A stretch of DNA of 64,000 nucleotides from Diploscapter coronatus. Lineage: Eukaryota; Nematoda; Chromadorea; Rhabditida; Rhabditidae. Where the stretch lies: assembly GCA_964036155.1 (NCBI GenBank), contig OZ038423.1, positions 73,547,249 through 73,611,248 of the forward strand, read 5' to 3'. The number at the start of each line of letters is the position of its first letter. Positions within the stretch are counted from its first letter, which is position 1. The translations under genes and the position numbers were made by a program. Under the pieces are notes generated by a model. That model saw nothing but the letters and a program-made list of their open reading frames with translations, was not told where the DNA came from and did not search any database. This document shows, piece by piece, positions 51,021 to 64,000 of the stretch.

Positions 51021-52245
51021 ATGAGCCGATTACCGTCGTCAATAATTTCCTACTTATTGGTAGCTCTTCTATTGACAGGAGAAAGCAGTGCCTTCCTGGG
51101 CGGTTTTGGCGGCGGCGGGTGTGGCTTCGGTTAGTTTGACTTTTAAATTTGAATCTTTTGGCACCAACAATATTACGGCAGAATGGAATGGACGGTACGC
51201 GCTTTTCTACAATATGGCGACACGACTTTTATTAAATTACACCACCCTTTCACAGGAAACCTGTCGTCATATTGTAGAAAGAGCGTGTTGTTCATGTCGT
51301 CCTGCCGAATCTTCTTCAAATTAAATTTTAGGAATGTCAATGTCGATGGGATGCGGGTACGGTTTCGGAGGAATGGGCGGACTAGGTGACATTTTGTGTC
51401 ATTTTTAACGGAAATTGCTTCTAAAACTCATGGCGCAATCATACTGTTGCTTGAATACTCATAGAAAAAATCATAGTAGTTGAAGTCAAGGACGGGCCAA
51501 GCTTTGTCTGTCTTGAAAGTCTTTGCCTCTGAGGGTTTTTGAGGTCTTTATCTTCGAATCTGACTTAAGGCCTGTCTGGAAAAACTAAGAATGAAAGAAT
51601 GCACAATAATTAGGAATGAAGTATTCAAGAAAATATGAAGGAATGTCATCGAAAAAGCCACAACTCGTTATTCTATCAAACTAAGGCGTTTTTGCTTTAA
51701 TTTCAAGAAGATGTCACGAATATCAAAGAAAATAAATTTTCTAGACACATTTCGCGTGATCTGAGGTTTCCAAAGCTACCAAATAAGCTTCAAAATGTCT
51801 AATTTCAGGATTTGGTGGCATGGGATTGGGAATGTTTGACGGACTTGGATTCGGAGGCGGCTTTGGGTACGGAGGTGGTTTTGGGTACGGAGGCGGTTTT
51901 GGGTATGGGATGGGTGGATACGGTAAGATTGCTGCACTTGCCGTTACTCGCAAAACTGCGTTTTGAAGCTTTACAAAGATTTTTTGACATTCTCGCATCA
52001 TGTCATCTAGCATTCATGCACATGCATGATTTTCGCATTTGTACCATGCTGTTTTCTAATATAACTAAGTAGCCATGGAAAAGCATTAAAGCACACTATG
52101 ATATGAAAATATTTAATGTCCTTCCGAAAGAGCGAAAAAAACAAGGCGACTGAAATTCAATCAAATAAAAAAAAGAATAAATGAAAAGAAACATACGTTT
52201 TCAGGTATGTGGGGAGGAGGTGGCTGTGGAACGTGCGGAAAATAA
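51021..52245 (+). CDS. secreted Gly/Phe/Tyr-rich peptide with GGFGYG repeats
   Basis: Four exons: 51021-51129, 51332-51385, 51809-51922 and 52205-52245, giving 105 residues. All introns are phase 1, splitting glycine codons. A signal peptide (SIISYLLVALLLTGESSA) precedes FLGGFGGGGCGFG, a Met/Gly-rich part, then three tandem GGGFGYG units encoded by 18-bp repeats at about 51855-51908. It ends GCGTCGK with paired cysteines. Nematode relatives by composition include cuticle or pharynx glycine-rich proteins and the Gly/Tyr-rich antimicrobial peptides of epidermis. I cannot tell which applies, since low-complexity sequence defeats homology. Its own TATA box and AATAAA at 52347 support a real gene. 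Confidence 0.78.
51198..51287. repeat. inverted repeat inside intron 1 of the glycine-rich gene
   Basis: The left arm around 51201-51222 (TTTCTACAATATGGCGACA) and the right arm around 51261-51287 (TGTCGTCATATTGTAGAAA) are reverse complements apart from one or two mismatches. About 40 nt separate them. The whole could form a long hairpin or be a relic of a foldback element. Confidence 0.6.
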
Positions 52246-52346
52246 TCGTCGTTTCGGATCCAGAAGTCTGGCGAGATGACGTCGTCCCAGATTCTGAACA
52301 CTTCACATCATTCAAGACATCTAACTTATTATTTTAGAGGTGATTA

Positions 52347-52352
52347 AATAAA
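52347..52352 (+). terminator. poly(A) signal of the glycine-rich peptide gene
   Basis: AATAAA about 100 nt after the TAA at 52243-52245. Confidence 0.5.
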
Positions 52353-52897
52353 TCGTGATCAAGTTTCCGCGATACAATTTTGCTGTTAAAACAAGCCATT
52401 CAAAAAGCAAATTTATCAAATTCTCGTAAACTCTAAACATTTTACTGATCAACAACAACGACAACAACAAATTATTCTGTTCTTAAAAGAGAAAAAATAG
52501 GCCTTGAGATAAAAGCTCTAAACACGTGTCTGTGCAAGGAGATTGGGTTCATTGCTGAATGACTCGGGCATCTCTCATCATTTGAAATAATGAAAACGCC
52601 GAGCGAAGAGCAACAACAAGTTTTAGAAGAAAAAATCAATGAAGTAAGATGCTATTTGAATTTTTGATCATCTGATTATCATAGATATTTTTGAACTGAT
52701 AAGATTTTGAAATAATTTTACCAGTGACAATAACTTTCCGAACTCCAAGAATAGTTGGAAAGGCTACAAGTTGAATATTTCCTAAATCAATAGAAACGGT
52801 ACTTTAAAGATAAGTTATCACTGATAAGAAATCCTGCAAAATCATATCAGTAAGTCTGACTATCTCATTCTTATCATTTGATTATCACAATTCGAAT
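52353..52897. other. convergent 3' spacer
   Basis: AT-rich sequence between the ends of the glycine-rich gene (plus) and RRP12 (minus). It contains an (AAC)n-like run near 52452-52470. No gene seen. Confidence 0.5.
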
Positions 52898-55800
52898 TCA
52901 CGTCGCGCCCGTCGTGGAAATTTTCATCTTTCCCTTGCCGCTCTTCCTATTGGCCTTCAGAATTTTGCGAACGTCCTGAAAATTGATTTCTGGATAAGTT
53001 TCAGGTCTATTTCACTAAAAAAGTTATATCATTTGAATCAATAGCGGTTCATTAACGAGTACAACTAGTACTTCAATGAAATGTAGAAGAAAGGTATTTG
53101 TAAGCTTCGTAAGAGTTCCTAAATTTATCCATAAACTAGTCCAACTAATCTAGCCAGTAAGTTTAGCAGTGAATATATAGCAAAGAGTCGATGAATATTA
53201 TCTCGAATTAACGTTGTGAATAACATTTTCGTAAAATAGTATTCTGAACTGACCTGTTTAGCGGTTTTCTGCTTGAGGGGAATGTAGGCGTAGGGCTGCA
53301 CTGTCTTGCCGCCAGCGCCACTCGACTTGCCTTTCTGTTGCTGCTGTTTGCCCTGAACATAAATATCAGCAATCCTCCGAAGATCAGTAATTTAGAAACG
53401 TTATTTTTTCAATATTATTAATAGCGCTATTTCTCGGACACATGTATATATGTATATTATTTTGAATTTCTCGTATTACTGAAATCTTCAGTTATTGGCA
53501 AAGTTGAAAAAGCGCTTGTATCTAAGAGACTATCGGGGACTTAATGAAGCTATCTCATAGGAAGAAATTTGCATAAAAATCCTAAATCTCGCCTGCGGCA
53601 TTTTCCTCTTGCCGCCGGAACTCATCGGCCTACTCGTGTCTCTGTGAATTCCCTTTCCTCCCGGCCGCCAACCGGATGCAGAAGAACCGGCTCCAGACAC
53701 GCGTGTCTGAAAACTTGATTTTTCTTTTTTTTTAAATAAAAATTTTGTTAAATATTATTCTCCACCTGAATTGAATGAATTCTCTCAACTAAATTTGAAA
53801 ATTTAAGAAAATTGAAACATCCTATTTCTGAACATTTGAAACGAAGTCGTGTGGATTGTTTTGATTGAAAATCTTAGGCGAGAAATTAATTTATCAAAGC
53901 ATAAGTAATCGTCTGGCTAAAGAAATTTCAAAATTTAAAGAAAAGATGAAACATAGGATTTTTCAAGGATACCACAAGTTGTTTGCGGTCATATTTCTGT
54001 CAAAATTAACTCGTAATTCTAAAGCTATCTAACCTTAGTTTCGGTTTCGCCCATGTCATCATCCTCCTCGCTGCTGTCCTCTGCGTCACTGTCCGTCCTC
54101 CTCTTCTTGGCCCTATTCTCCTCCGCCTCAGGCACTTCCTCTTCCAACTCGTCCAGGCCATTTCTTCGCTTTCGACGAGACTCGCCATCCATTTCCAGAT
54201 CTGAAAAAATACGAGTTTCCAATAAGATCGTATTTTGTTCGGACTCGTTCTAAAAAGGTTTCAACAAAACCTTCATCAATTAGCCAACTGCTTTAGAAAC
54301 GGAAAATTTGGATTTAGAAAGATTTTGCACTGCTAAATATGAAAAAAGTTTGTGAACAGAATAAGTTGCTCAAGCTAGGTAAATTCATTCCGAAAATGAA
54401 TCCTCAATACACCGAGCTGACGATTATTGCATAAAATTGTATAAACACCAAAAATTTCAAAAATCTCGTGCCTTCATCAGTGATGATAAGTTTGCCGCTC
54501 CTGGTGAACCTGAATCCGGCCTCGGACTTCTTCTTGAACTCGGGACGCTTCTTCTTATCCAGCAAACGAGGATCCGTCGTAGTCACCTAAAACATTTCTA
54601 TCATTATCTTCCCTATTTACGAAATCAAACGTCACTGTTAAAGAAAAGCTAATTTACGTTGTTTTACTACTTCTGTAGCATATGCCAGTTCTTCTATCGT
54701 AAAGTATAAAAAGTAGCAGTAAATTCATCGCCCAGTAAGGTAGCATAGCGATACTAGGAGCAGGAAGTCAGGATCCTGTAGGTTAAATCCCCGGGGGTCG
54801 AAGCCCCATCCTACTACAAGATAGCATTTTTGCAAAATTATAAAGTGATTTTCGCTAGCCAAAATTAAGCTGGGATAATCATCGACTTTCTACAAAGATG
54901 ATTCGAATAAGGGTTAAATTTGCCATTCACAATTCTTGACGCTGAATTGAGTGAAGGACGCGTAAAAGTCGAAAGAAAATCATATTATAGGTTTCTAAAT
55001 ATCTCCTTCAAACCGATGCAAAATCCGCTATTCGATAAAGCGAGAGCTTATATTTTTTCAATCATTTAAAGCTTTTAGCAATCTTTCACACAAGAACTTA
55101 CAAATGGCTAAAATTTCAATTAAAAAACAAACATAAATTCGTTTTTACCTTGTTGATCATATCATTCGTGTCGAGCAGATCTACTACTTCGTCCGCGTCT
55201 TCCGTCAGCCAGACACTGCTTTTCTAGAATATTCAAATCGTAAATTCATATTGAAATTTTTACTTATCAAAAAGTTCATTTCGTCGCTTTTAATAGAAGA
55301 ATATTACAATTCGTAACTTTACGCCAGAGTTTCTATTAGAATCTTATTTTAAAACTTTGCTTACCTGCCCGCCCCTAGCACTCTTGGTCTCCATCTCCTC
55401 ATCGCTCTCCTCTGCATCACTGTCCTCGAGCAGTTCCAGAATCGTGTCTGCACCCGCAGTTTTCGAACTGATTCGGGAACCTGACACTTGGCTCGTTTCT
55501 AAACGAAAGGATTTTACTTTTTTTTTATTTTCAAAATATGATTAACCAAACTAAATGAAGAATTATCGTTAAAATTTCTCCAGCAATTCGAATATTTTGT
55601 GAAACATTTCGATCAAACTGTAAATTTAATGAAATGTTACCAGGAAGAAGCGAGTTGTCATAACGAACCATGAATTTTAGCACATCAACATTTACACGTT
55701 TTATGATATATATTTTCAAAATAAGGTAAGACGGTTATGAATTTTTGAAAATCGGGTTTATGTTACGATATTGACCCCTCAAGATGTTCCAATTCCGTTT

Positions 55801-58800
55801 TTTATTCAAAATAACTATCGCCGATTTCAAGCAGGGTTGGTTGTTTCCGTCACATAAATTCATAAATTCGAAAAGTGGCCTACCACCGTCGTCCTCTTCC
55901 TCCTTCGTCTGTTCTCCCGAAGCAAGTCGTTCCTGTCTCTTTCGGAGTTTGGCCACATTCTTTATCTGCTTCAACCAATCCGCCCTCTTCGTGTACTTCT
56001 CCAGAACCTGGGCGCCAAACTTGTCCACCAGCACTTCCAGCAGAAGGCGATTCGCTTTGCGGATCTGAAACATGATTTTGATATGCTGTACAAAACAATT
56101 AGTTTTCACAAGAGTCGACACAAATTAATCTTCAACTCAATTCACTAAGCCATAAATTGAATGTTTCATAAAATATTCATTTTTATCGAAAGTTTACGAA
56201 ACTAATGTACGCTTTTCATTCGGTCTCTAGCGAAATAAAGAATCCTATATTTTAAAAATAAACTCCAACCTTGATAGTGACATCGATGGTGGTTTGGCCT
56301 TCGAGAATTGATTCCAGCAGCACGCTTCTGTATTGCTGCAGGGAGAATTCCGGCATTTTCTGGACCAGAATACGAGCCAAACTGGATGAATTGCATTAAT
56401 CTTGAACAAGTTTCATGCTAAAATTACCGAATGACGAGAAGCCTGACGGGAGGTCGAGGGTCGTTGATTTTGGTGCAGGTGTGGGAAATCAGGCGCGATA
56501 GGTGAGTGGCGTTAAGTACCTGAAAAATTGAGAAATACTGATGATATTTGGAATTCAATAATGAGTTATGCTATTCAATAGGGATATCGAATTATCGAAA
56601 CCTAGGTATTCCATTTTCATTAGTTTTTTTTCTTTCAAATGTGTAGTATGTGTTTCAAGAAAGTAACATACAAATCTTCAAACAAAAAAGATAATACACT
56701 ATCGTAATTAGCGAGGTAGAGATTTTGAAGGAAAAATAGCAGAAATTTGTCCGAACCTTGAGTTGTTTCTGGACGATGATGTTGAGAGCGACCATGGTGG
56801 CCCTGGCGACTTGCATTGCCGCGTTCTCGGTCGTGTCCACCTTATTTGGCTGACTACCGTTTCCTCCGGCGAAGTCCCCATTGTTCGCCAATTCGTAGAT
56901 ATGCTCCAGAATCGGATGCAGAACCTGCGAGGGCGTTTGTCTAGAGTTTTCAAAATTAATTTACTTGCAAACAACTTTTAAAAAAATAAGTTTCAGATAT
57001 ATCGCAAATAAAAACTGAACGATAAAAAGCATTACGTCTTGAACTAATTTGAAATTTTTCAAAAATACACATGTTTCAAGTAATCAACTAATATTCAATT
57101 CAGATCATTCCACTCTAATAGAATTCGTGGATCCTGAGAGATTATAACAAAATCAATCAAATTCACTAATTTCCTTACTCAGTTTCAGCGCCCAGCTGGA
57201 TGAGTCTGGAGGCCATTCCCTGCAGGCACTTGGAAGCATTCGCCCTGGCGTGCGTGCCGTTCGACTTGTCCAGAGTCAGCACGATGTCGTCCACGTGTCG
57301 CGAGCAGAAATCTGCCAACTTCGACATTTCCTCCATCGTGTCCAACATTTGCAGCACGCACGAGGCCTGAAAAGAAATATTCAAACAACTTCATAAAATG
57401 CATCTTCCAAACAATAAATTTTATAAGTTTCACTTTTGTACTAAAATTGCAACTAATTGTAGGAAGACGCTAACAAGCAATTTCCATAACCGTCTTTTGA
57501 AAGAAAGAATATTCAAGTTCAACTGAAACGTATATTTCACAAATCATGGAAATACCCGTAGAAAGGACAACGTGGTAACCGTTAACTATTTTTTTCAAAC
57601 GCTCAATAAAATGATAAATCTCATAATATCTCCATTCTTCTTTTAAAAAAATTCAAAACGACGACACGATTCAAGTGAACATTCGAATACGTAATGCATG
57701 TCCTATTTGCAGCGAATAAATGCCGTACGTTTTACCCATTATTTGTGCAAGTTCGGTTCACTTTGATCATTTTTTAAAGAATTTTTCTTGCAAATTTTCA
57801 GAATTTGATCAGAACCTTTGGAATTTAGTTTTTTTTTCAACAAATATGTCCTCTAAAATAAAACCTGAGTAAAAATTGAACTGAAAATCGGTTTTAAGCG
57901 TAAAAATGAATTTCATCTTTTTCGTGTCGAAACCCAAAATATGTAAGGAAGATGCTCACCCAGGCAGCCCTTGCGGGTCCAGTGATTGTGGAGAGTGGTC
58001 GCGACACGGCATTCTCGAAGTAGACGTCGTTGTTTTCCAGGAAAGTTTCCATTTCTGGAGAGGAACTGAAATATAAAACATTATCTTCCTAAAACAATGA
58101 CAACTTGTATTTGATCACCCGGACAGCAATTTTTTAGAATATGACAGTACAGTTTTAAAACTAGCAAGAAAACAGCCGTAAAAGTTCTTCATCGTCTCTC
58201 AAAGAATTATGGAGGAGTGGCTGAAACGGACTGGGATGTTTCATAAAATAACTCATTGATGCGGTTCCGAAACTTGCAAATCTGACCATTTAAGGGCACC
58301 TTTCCATAAAAATGTAGTCATACTCCAAGTGAGGGCTTCTTGGATTTGTTACCAAATTTTAGAGTTAGGGCGTGTGAGCAAATGAGAAAAATGTGAATAA
58401 AAGCCAGTGACAAATCCAATAGGCCTAAGATAGGTGCTATCCGAAACAAATTTAGTCAAAAAATCAAAAGAATACCGTCTCTGCAGAATTTCCTCGATGA
58501 TTCTGAAGGCCTTCTTCTGCATAGAGTGAACGTCGTTCGAGTCGAACCAGGGCTGGATTGCGTCCAGCACTGTCGATAGAGTTGGGGGGTCTGCCGTGCG
58601 GCTCAGTGCACACAGGATGTCCAGAATTCGAGCCTAAAATTGATGTTCTTACAAAGTATATTAAAATACATCAAATATATTTCAACCTCATTATATAAAA
58701 TACGATTTTATGGTCTAGCAAGAAATTTTAGTTGAGAAAGAAAATCATGAATTAATAATTGCATACATCTTTCTATATAATCGAACTAATCTTTTCCGAG

Positions 58801-61800
58801 TAATTTCAAATGACTCTACCTGTCTCTGACTGGCCTGTCTGACTACCTTCGAAGTGTCGACCTCCTTCTTTGCTTTGTCGATCGCCGAATCCACGAATCG
58901 ATTGAGCAGCTCTTTGTCGGCCACTTCTGCATACGTGCGGATCGTTTCCAGGACTGACATTCTGAGATTAAGAAAATGATATTCCGAAAAAATCTTGAAT
59001 GAAGATTCAGAAATCCTTGTTAGGACACGAGGGAATGCAACAATTTAAAAATAGATATAGGCAACGCTTAGGCAAAATTTCCGAGCGTATCCCCCCTTGT
59101 GTATCAGTTTTCTATAGAAAAGCTTACTTTGGAGTACCCTCCCTCTCTTATATTTCTTAATTTTTTTTTTAAAAGTAGCCTGTTTGTTTAAAAATAAGTT
59201 CATTATTACAAATCACCTCGTGTATCTGGGTTATTCTAATCTCGAGAAAAGAATCTGATAAAACGTCTAAATCTCACCTGACTCCTTTGTCATCGTACTC
59301 TCCTTCATTGGTGGAGGTGTACATGTTGAATAGCAGAGGCATGAAATTCTTTGCGTAACGGCCCATCACCTGAGATTTTTATTTATTTATTTTAGAAAAA
59401 AATGAGGCAGTCTAACGTCAATTAACAAAATTATCCTTTTCAAAGATTATTTTTCAGGTAAATAATGATTACCTCGGTTCTCTGTTGAGGAGCATCAGGC
59501 TGCAGGGCGAATTTGAGCGCTCTTCGCAACGCGGAAAGCACCGTCAGACGCAGATCCTTGCGCTCGTTCAGAGCAGCGCCGAGTACCTAAAGTCGATTTT
59601 TCAACCATTTTGTCTTCTTCACTATTGACCATAATTTTCAGTTGTTATTCAAAGATACTTTGAAACCTACAGAAGGATACTTTTTTGCCATTTTGCTAAT
59701 TTAGAAAATATCTCAAACAATTTATGAGTGCAATCCCTTCTTCACTTCCTAATAAGTCACTAGAACAATATACAAAATCAAAATCTGTAATTGAAAATTT
59801 GCCTACCGGTGCTAACTCGGGGAAGGTCTTCTCCAAATCGGAAGGAGACTCGCAGAACGAGGGAAGCAGCTCCCACAGCTGCATTTGGACGGTCGTGTAG
59901 AGTCGCTGCGGAATCGGGTCGAGGGACGAAAGACGTCTGGAATAAGAGTGTGTGACTTTCTTTGTAAAACCAAATGTAACATTATTTCTGGATCATAAAG
60001 TGGGAACTTTATGATATTTCAGGAACGCTTGAAACCTATACCATTTTAAAAATTGAAAACTCGAACAAATCTGAATTGACGTAATAAAAGCATATTATTC
60101 AATTCTCACTTATCACTCTATAGTTCATTTTTTCATAATCTTAGTGGCATTATCTGTGAATCGATTGCAAAAAGTTCTATTTCATTCTACGAAAATTTGA
60201 AACATTTCGAAAATTGAAAAACTTTGAGAAGTTAGAAAAAGCCCACTTGTAAATTTTCATGGCGAGCGGCAAGAAGAGCGAAGCGAAGAGGGACAGAGGA
60301 GCGTTGTGGATGTTGACTCTGAGCACGGGGATGAGCCACGAACGGGGGAATTCAGTCGACAGAATCGCTGCGTCCGCGTCGATGCACAGAGACAGCACTT
60401 TCACCACGTGGTCAACTCCTACATAGCGAACGGCAGAACCGATCGTCTGAAACAAGTAGTCTTTAAAAAGAATGATTTATCTAAAGTTTGGAATGTTTTT
60501 GGAAGAAATAGTGTTGACAAGGGTGAAAAAGGCCCCAACTTTCAGAAAAGTAAAAACGAAAGAAACATAGTTGAGATATCTTCTTGTAGGTTGGAAAGAT
60601 GTTTTTTTTAGTATTTTTATCGACCTAGCAACAAATTTTAAACAATCAGAAATAAATAATTAACACTTATGAGAATTCTGAAACCTACAAAATCGAGTTC
60701 GGTCTTGCAGAAGCAGCGATCATGTTCCCTCAACTTGGCCAGGGTCTCGAGGGCCTTCGTGAATTCGGGGCCAACAATCCCTTCTCCGGCGATTTCGTAC
60801 AGTCGCATTTGAGTGCGCAGGACGTACTTCCAGACAAGAGTCGATCTGAACATTTTAATTCTCCGAAATATAAATTTGATCGTCATTCACAAGTAGAATC
60901 GCAGCCAAATTTGCAAGAAAACAACTGCAACTGCAGTACACTTTCAGTTCGAAATAGTAATGGGAACATAAACAATTCTAGTTTGTTACAGTTATATTTT
61001 TTAAATAAAGAAAGAAAGAAAAAATTAAATTGTCAAAAAATAACCTCAAATTGAGTGCCTCGTCGAGCAGAGTCAGCAAGTGTTTGGCCGTCGCCTCGTC
61101 GTCCTGAATGCAGTGCTCGATGATTCGGGACAGCACCTTAAATTCAATGATTCGATAAATTGCTTTAGTTAGGTTTCAAGAAATCCACATATTCAAACTT
61201 CGAAAGCCCATTGATAATAGGTTCATTGGTTTTCATACAAACTGATAAAGGAAAGTATTTCTGAAGATCTGAAAATAATTTTTCAGAAGACGAAGGGGTA
61301 TGTTTCAAAATTTCTAAATAATTTGACGACATATATGAAGGTGTAATATGCGTATTCGACTTGGAAATTCATTGAAAAAAAAATTGTTATAAAAACCCCA
61401 CCTGATAGCTGATCTGAGCGAGTTGCTCATTGGAGACGTCGAAGAACTTGACGATTTGCTGATTCGTGGCGGGAAGAAGTTGGAGGCATCTGAAAATTGC
61501 TCTAATCATTTTCTTCGAGAATAAAAATCTCACTTTGCCGAGTCTTTAGCGTGCAGACAGACATGCGACTCGGACAGAACCTGCATCCAATACGCACACA
61601 CAGCGATGTCCTGATTGGGAGGGGCCAGTTGTCTAAAAGTCAAGCACTTTTTATTGTAAGTTACAGAATTTTCATAAATTTGAAATGAAATTCGATCAGC
61701 ATTGATGTGTTCATCGGAACTATTTCGAAAATATTTAGGATGGCATGATGAATATTTTGCAAGCAAATTTCGCGAGTTCGAGAGGATTATGAATTTAGTC

Positions 61801-64000
61801 GCAGATAATTGATGGGACTTATTTCGGCGTTATAAAAGTGATCATTTTACCATTTCAACTCGAAAGCGTTGATTTTATAAAATCTCGTACCTGAGAGCTC
61901 CGATCAGCAGAGCGTTGGTTTCCACGGGGAGTGCGGCGTCGCAGGGCTGTCTTTGCAGGGAGCGATGCAGGCATTGAAGGGCCGAACATTTCACCTGAAG
62001 TTCAAACTCGAATATTAAAAACAGACAGGAAAAGATATCAATGCAAATACTTTTCTACGCGTTAATGAAAAAAAGAAAGTACCATAGAATCAGCCATAGC
62101 AAAAGATTTGAGGATGGTCTCGGAGAGCTGTTTGAAGAGGTTGGCGGGCATTTTGTGCATGATGCCCTCCAACAGACACAGGTAACGCACCGCAACTGTT
62201 GCGCCGGAGCGAGAGGCTGAAAAACAATTTTGCTTCATCATCTGATAAGTTCTCTTTTTCTTCGTAAGTTTAAGGTTGTCACCAAATAAAATTTGACCAA
62301 AACGAGTTTAGACAGAAGAGTAGAAACGATTGGTTTTTTGTTAAAAAAAAAGATCGATGGAGGTTCGAGTTTGAAGGAAATAAATTTGCAATATTTTCAG
62401 TGATCCCAAAGAGTCAGGAATGATATTCGTACCCAGTGCATTCTGAAGTTGTTGCTGAATGAGCTGTCCGACTCCATTCGAAGCGGCATGCAGCCCGTTG
62501 TCCATCGCAGTCACAGGGTCTGTGAGCACTGCGCGCACCACGCGACGCGCCATCGTTCGCACCCACGGTTTGTCGTGCGTGCACAGGGCTGCCACCGAGA
62601 CTAGCATGTTCCTGAAATCACAAGTTTAGAAAATAGTTGTCACTTGATTTTACATTTCGAGAAGGTCAAGTTCAAATAAACTTCATCTAACATCCACATG
62701 CTTCGTCAATTTGACCACTTTTCATAGGGTAAAATGTAAACAATTCGGAAACATTGATTTAAAAAAAAATAATTTTAGATCTATTTCAAGAGACAAGAGA
62801 AAAACTTCATAAATGAAGGAAATTCAGCTGCGTGCGAAACTTATTTTTCTTATAACTAGAGAACATTAGAGAAAGTGTAAACCTAGTATTCCCGTTGTTC
62901 CAAACGGCTTGCGGCTGCACTCTGAGGACGATGCCCAGCACGGAGAGCAGATTCTTGAGGACTGAACTCTCGGGCGAATCCATGTTCTCCAACAGTTTCG
63001 TGTAGACTATCTTAAAATCTCAACATTATCATTCAGCAGGATTAACAGATTAATTATTGTCAGTCAATTGGCGCAATCACAATAATACGGCACATCTCTT
63101 TTCTCACACTATAACTGCTCAACCAATTCAAAACATTTGAAAGTAATTTGAAGTATACTTTCAAAGGGGATATTTTTAATTCTATTGAGCTTAGACTCTT
63201 CAATAATAAGGCGAGTTTTCAATGAATTTATCGAAACTTTGAAACCTATCAAGTCTTTAGAGTTCGGAGTAGCACAAATACAATACAATAACTAAAATCG
63301 TAATTCGCACTTTTCGCTCGGTTTTTGAAGACGATGGCTTTTTCAATTATAGAAAAATGTTCTACCTGCGCGACTCTGGTGAACTGAGCCTGAAGGACCT
63401 CTTTGGGGACTTTCTTGGAGATCAGATGGAGAAGGTAGGCGATTGCGGCGGTGCGCGACGGATTCGTCATCACGGAACTCTCGAGGGCCGTCACCAACGC
63501 ACCGAAATACTCGACATCCGATTCGGTGCCTCAACATTATGGAATGATTTTCAGGTATGTTTCATGAACACATAATTTAGTAGATAATTCTTATTCGAGG
63601 ATTTTCACTTTACGTGATGAGAAGAGGAGATCAAGAAAAGATTTCAATCGTTTTGTAACAAGTTTCAGAAAAACGTTTAATTTAATTTCAAAAAAGGCAA
63701 ATTCGAATAGTCTACTTCCGATTGGAGAAGTATTGCTCGGAAAAAACCAACCGTTGTGCTCTTTGATGAGTTCGGCGACTGCAGCCAACACGGAGATTAC
63801 TTCGGATTGGATGGTAGAGCCCGATCTGAACACCGACAAAACTAGATTCAAATATCAACCAACAAGCTCAAAGTTCGTGGATTTAACAAGCTTTTCTCAA
63901 TCAATCGTGCTAGTTTCATAGTTTAGGAACAATAGATTTTTCTAAAAAAAATTTACCTCCAGACACGATGAACAGTGTCAAAAGCAGGGTTCGTGCAGGA
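52898..64000 (-). CDS. RRP12: RRP12-like pre-rRNA processing and ribosome-export factor, 5' partial
   Basis: Thirty exons read in one frame from the window edge, about 1247 residues. In transcription order they begin 64000-63957, 63825-63752, 63529-63366, 63010-62883, 62611-62433, 62216-62083, 61994-61891 and 61632-61534. They end 55498-55365, 55223-55149, 54586-54472, 54200-54034, 53706-53593, 53352-53254 and 52975-52898. RRP12 is a HEAT-repeat nucleolar protein needed for 40S/60S maturation and export. Diagnostic stretches are FPRSWLIPVLR, SVLETIRTY, MQKKAFRIIEEILQ, KANRLLLEVLVDKFG, SGKLIITDE and the C-terminal PYAYIPLKQKT. The ordered helices are followed by an acidic, Lys-rich tail. Human RRP12 is about 1300 residues, so only about 50 N-terminal residues should lie beyond 64000. 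Two introns use GC donors (after 54472 and 53593, minus strand). Confidence 0.93.

Noticed and set aside
51741..52013. Proline-rich minus-strand frame (PKPPPYPKPPP)
   Set aside because: It is the antisense shadow of the glycine-rich exon at 51809-51922.

Overview
The window looks like nuclear DNA of a nematode. Coding exons are short and relatively GC-rich, introns and spacers are AT-rich, and splice acceptors are nearly all of the TTTCAG type. Most genes have an extra TTTCAG-like acceptor 1-50 nt upstream of the first ATG, as expected for spliced-leader trans-splicing. All gene models were built by hand, by matching splice sites and reading frame exon by exon. No prokaryotic, CRISPR or intact transposon feature was seen.

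Layout: (1) 1-3591 non-coding. (2) 3592-7306, plus strand: an eight-exon single-pass membrane protein of unknown family. (3) 8781-9357, plus strand: a broken internal fragment of a sideroflexin gene. (4) 9716-20830, minus strand: four genes in a row. In order of transcription they are an F-box/kelch protein, mitochondrial ribosomal protein bS16m (MRPS16), an IL-17-receptor-like protein with a SEFIR domain, and an eight-finger C2H2 zinc-finger protein. The MRPS16 stop and the receptor's upstream acceptor are only about 275 bp apart, which suggests an operon. (5) 20.8-27.1 kb non-coding. (6) 27136-28178, plus strand: a small cysteine-rich secreted or GPI-anchored protein of Ly-6/ET-module type. 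(7) 28.2-46.7 kb: a gene-poor stretch with one weak mini-gene candidate. It carries eight same-strand copies of an ETS-like word, ACTTCCGC, five of them inside the exact 11-mer CACTTCCGCAT. (8) 46673-48764, plus strand: a cysteine-containing type I membrane protein. (9) 51021-52245, plus strand: a secreted Gly/Phe/Tyr-rich peptide with a TATA box and a poly(A) signal. (10) 52898-64000, minus strand: about 30 exons of RRP12, a pre-rRNA processing and ribosome-export factor, cut at its 5' end by the window edge.

Functionally the window mixes housekeeping ribosome genes (RRP12 for cytosolic ribosomes, MRPS16 for mitochondrial ribosomes) with signalling and surface proteins. The IL-17-receptor-like gene is the most notable. 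It has a mucin-like stalk, an extracellular region, one membrane span, a SEFIR domain and an acidic tail ending in two copies of LLPPDDDD. Other oddities are four GC-AG introns among about 82, an F-box/kelch gene whose introns are all 48 nt or shorter, and several long inverted repeats in introns and spacers.
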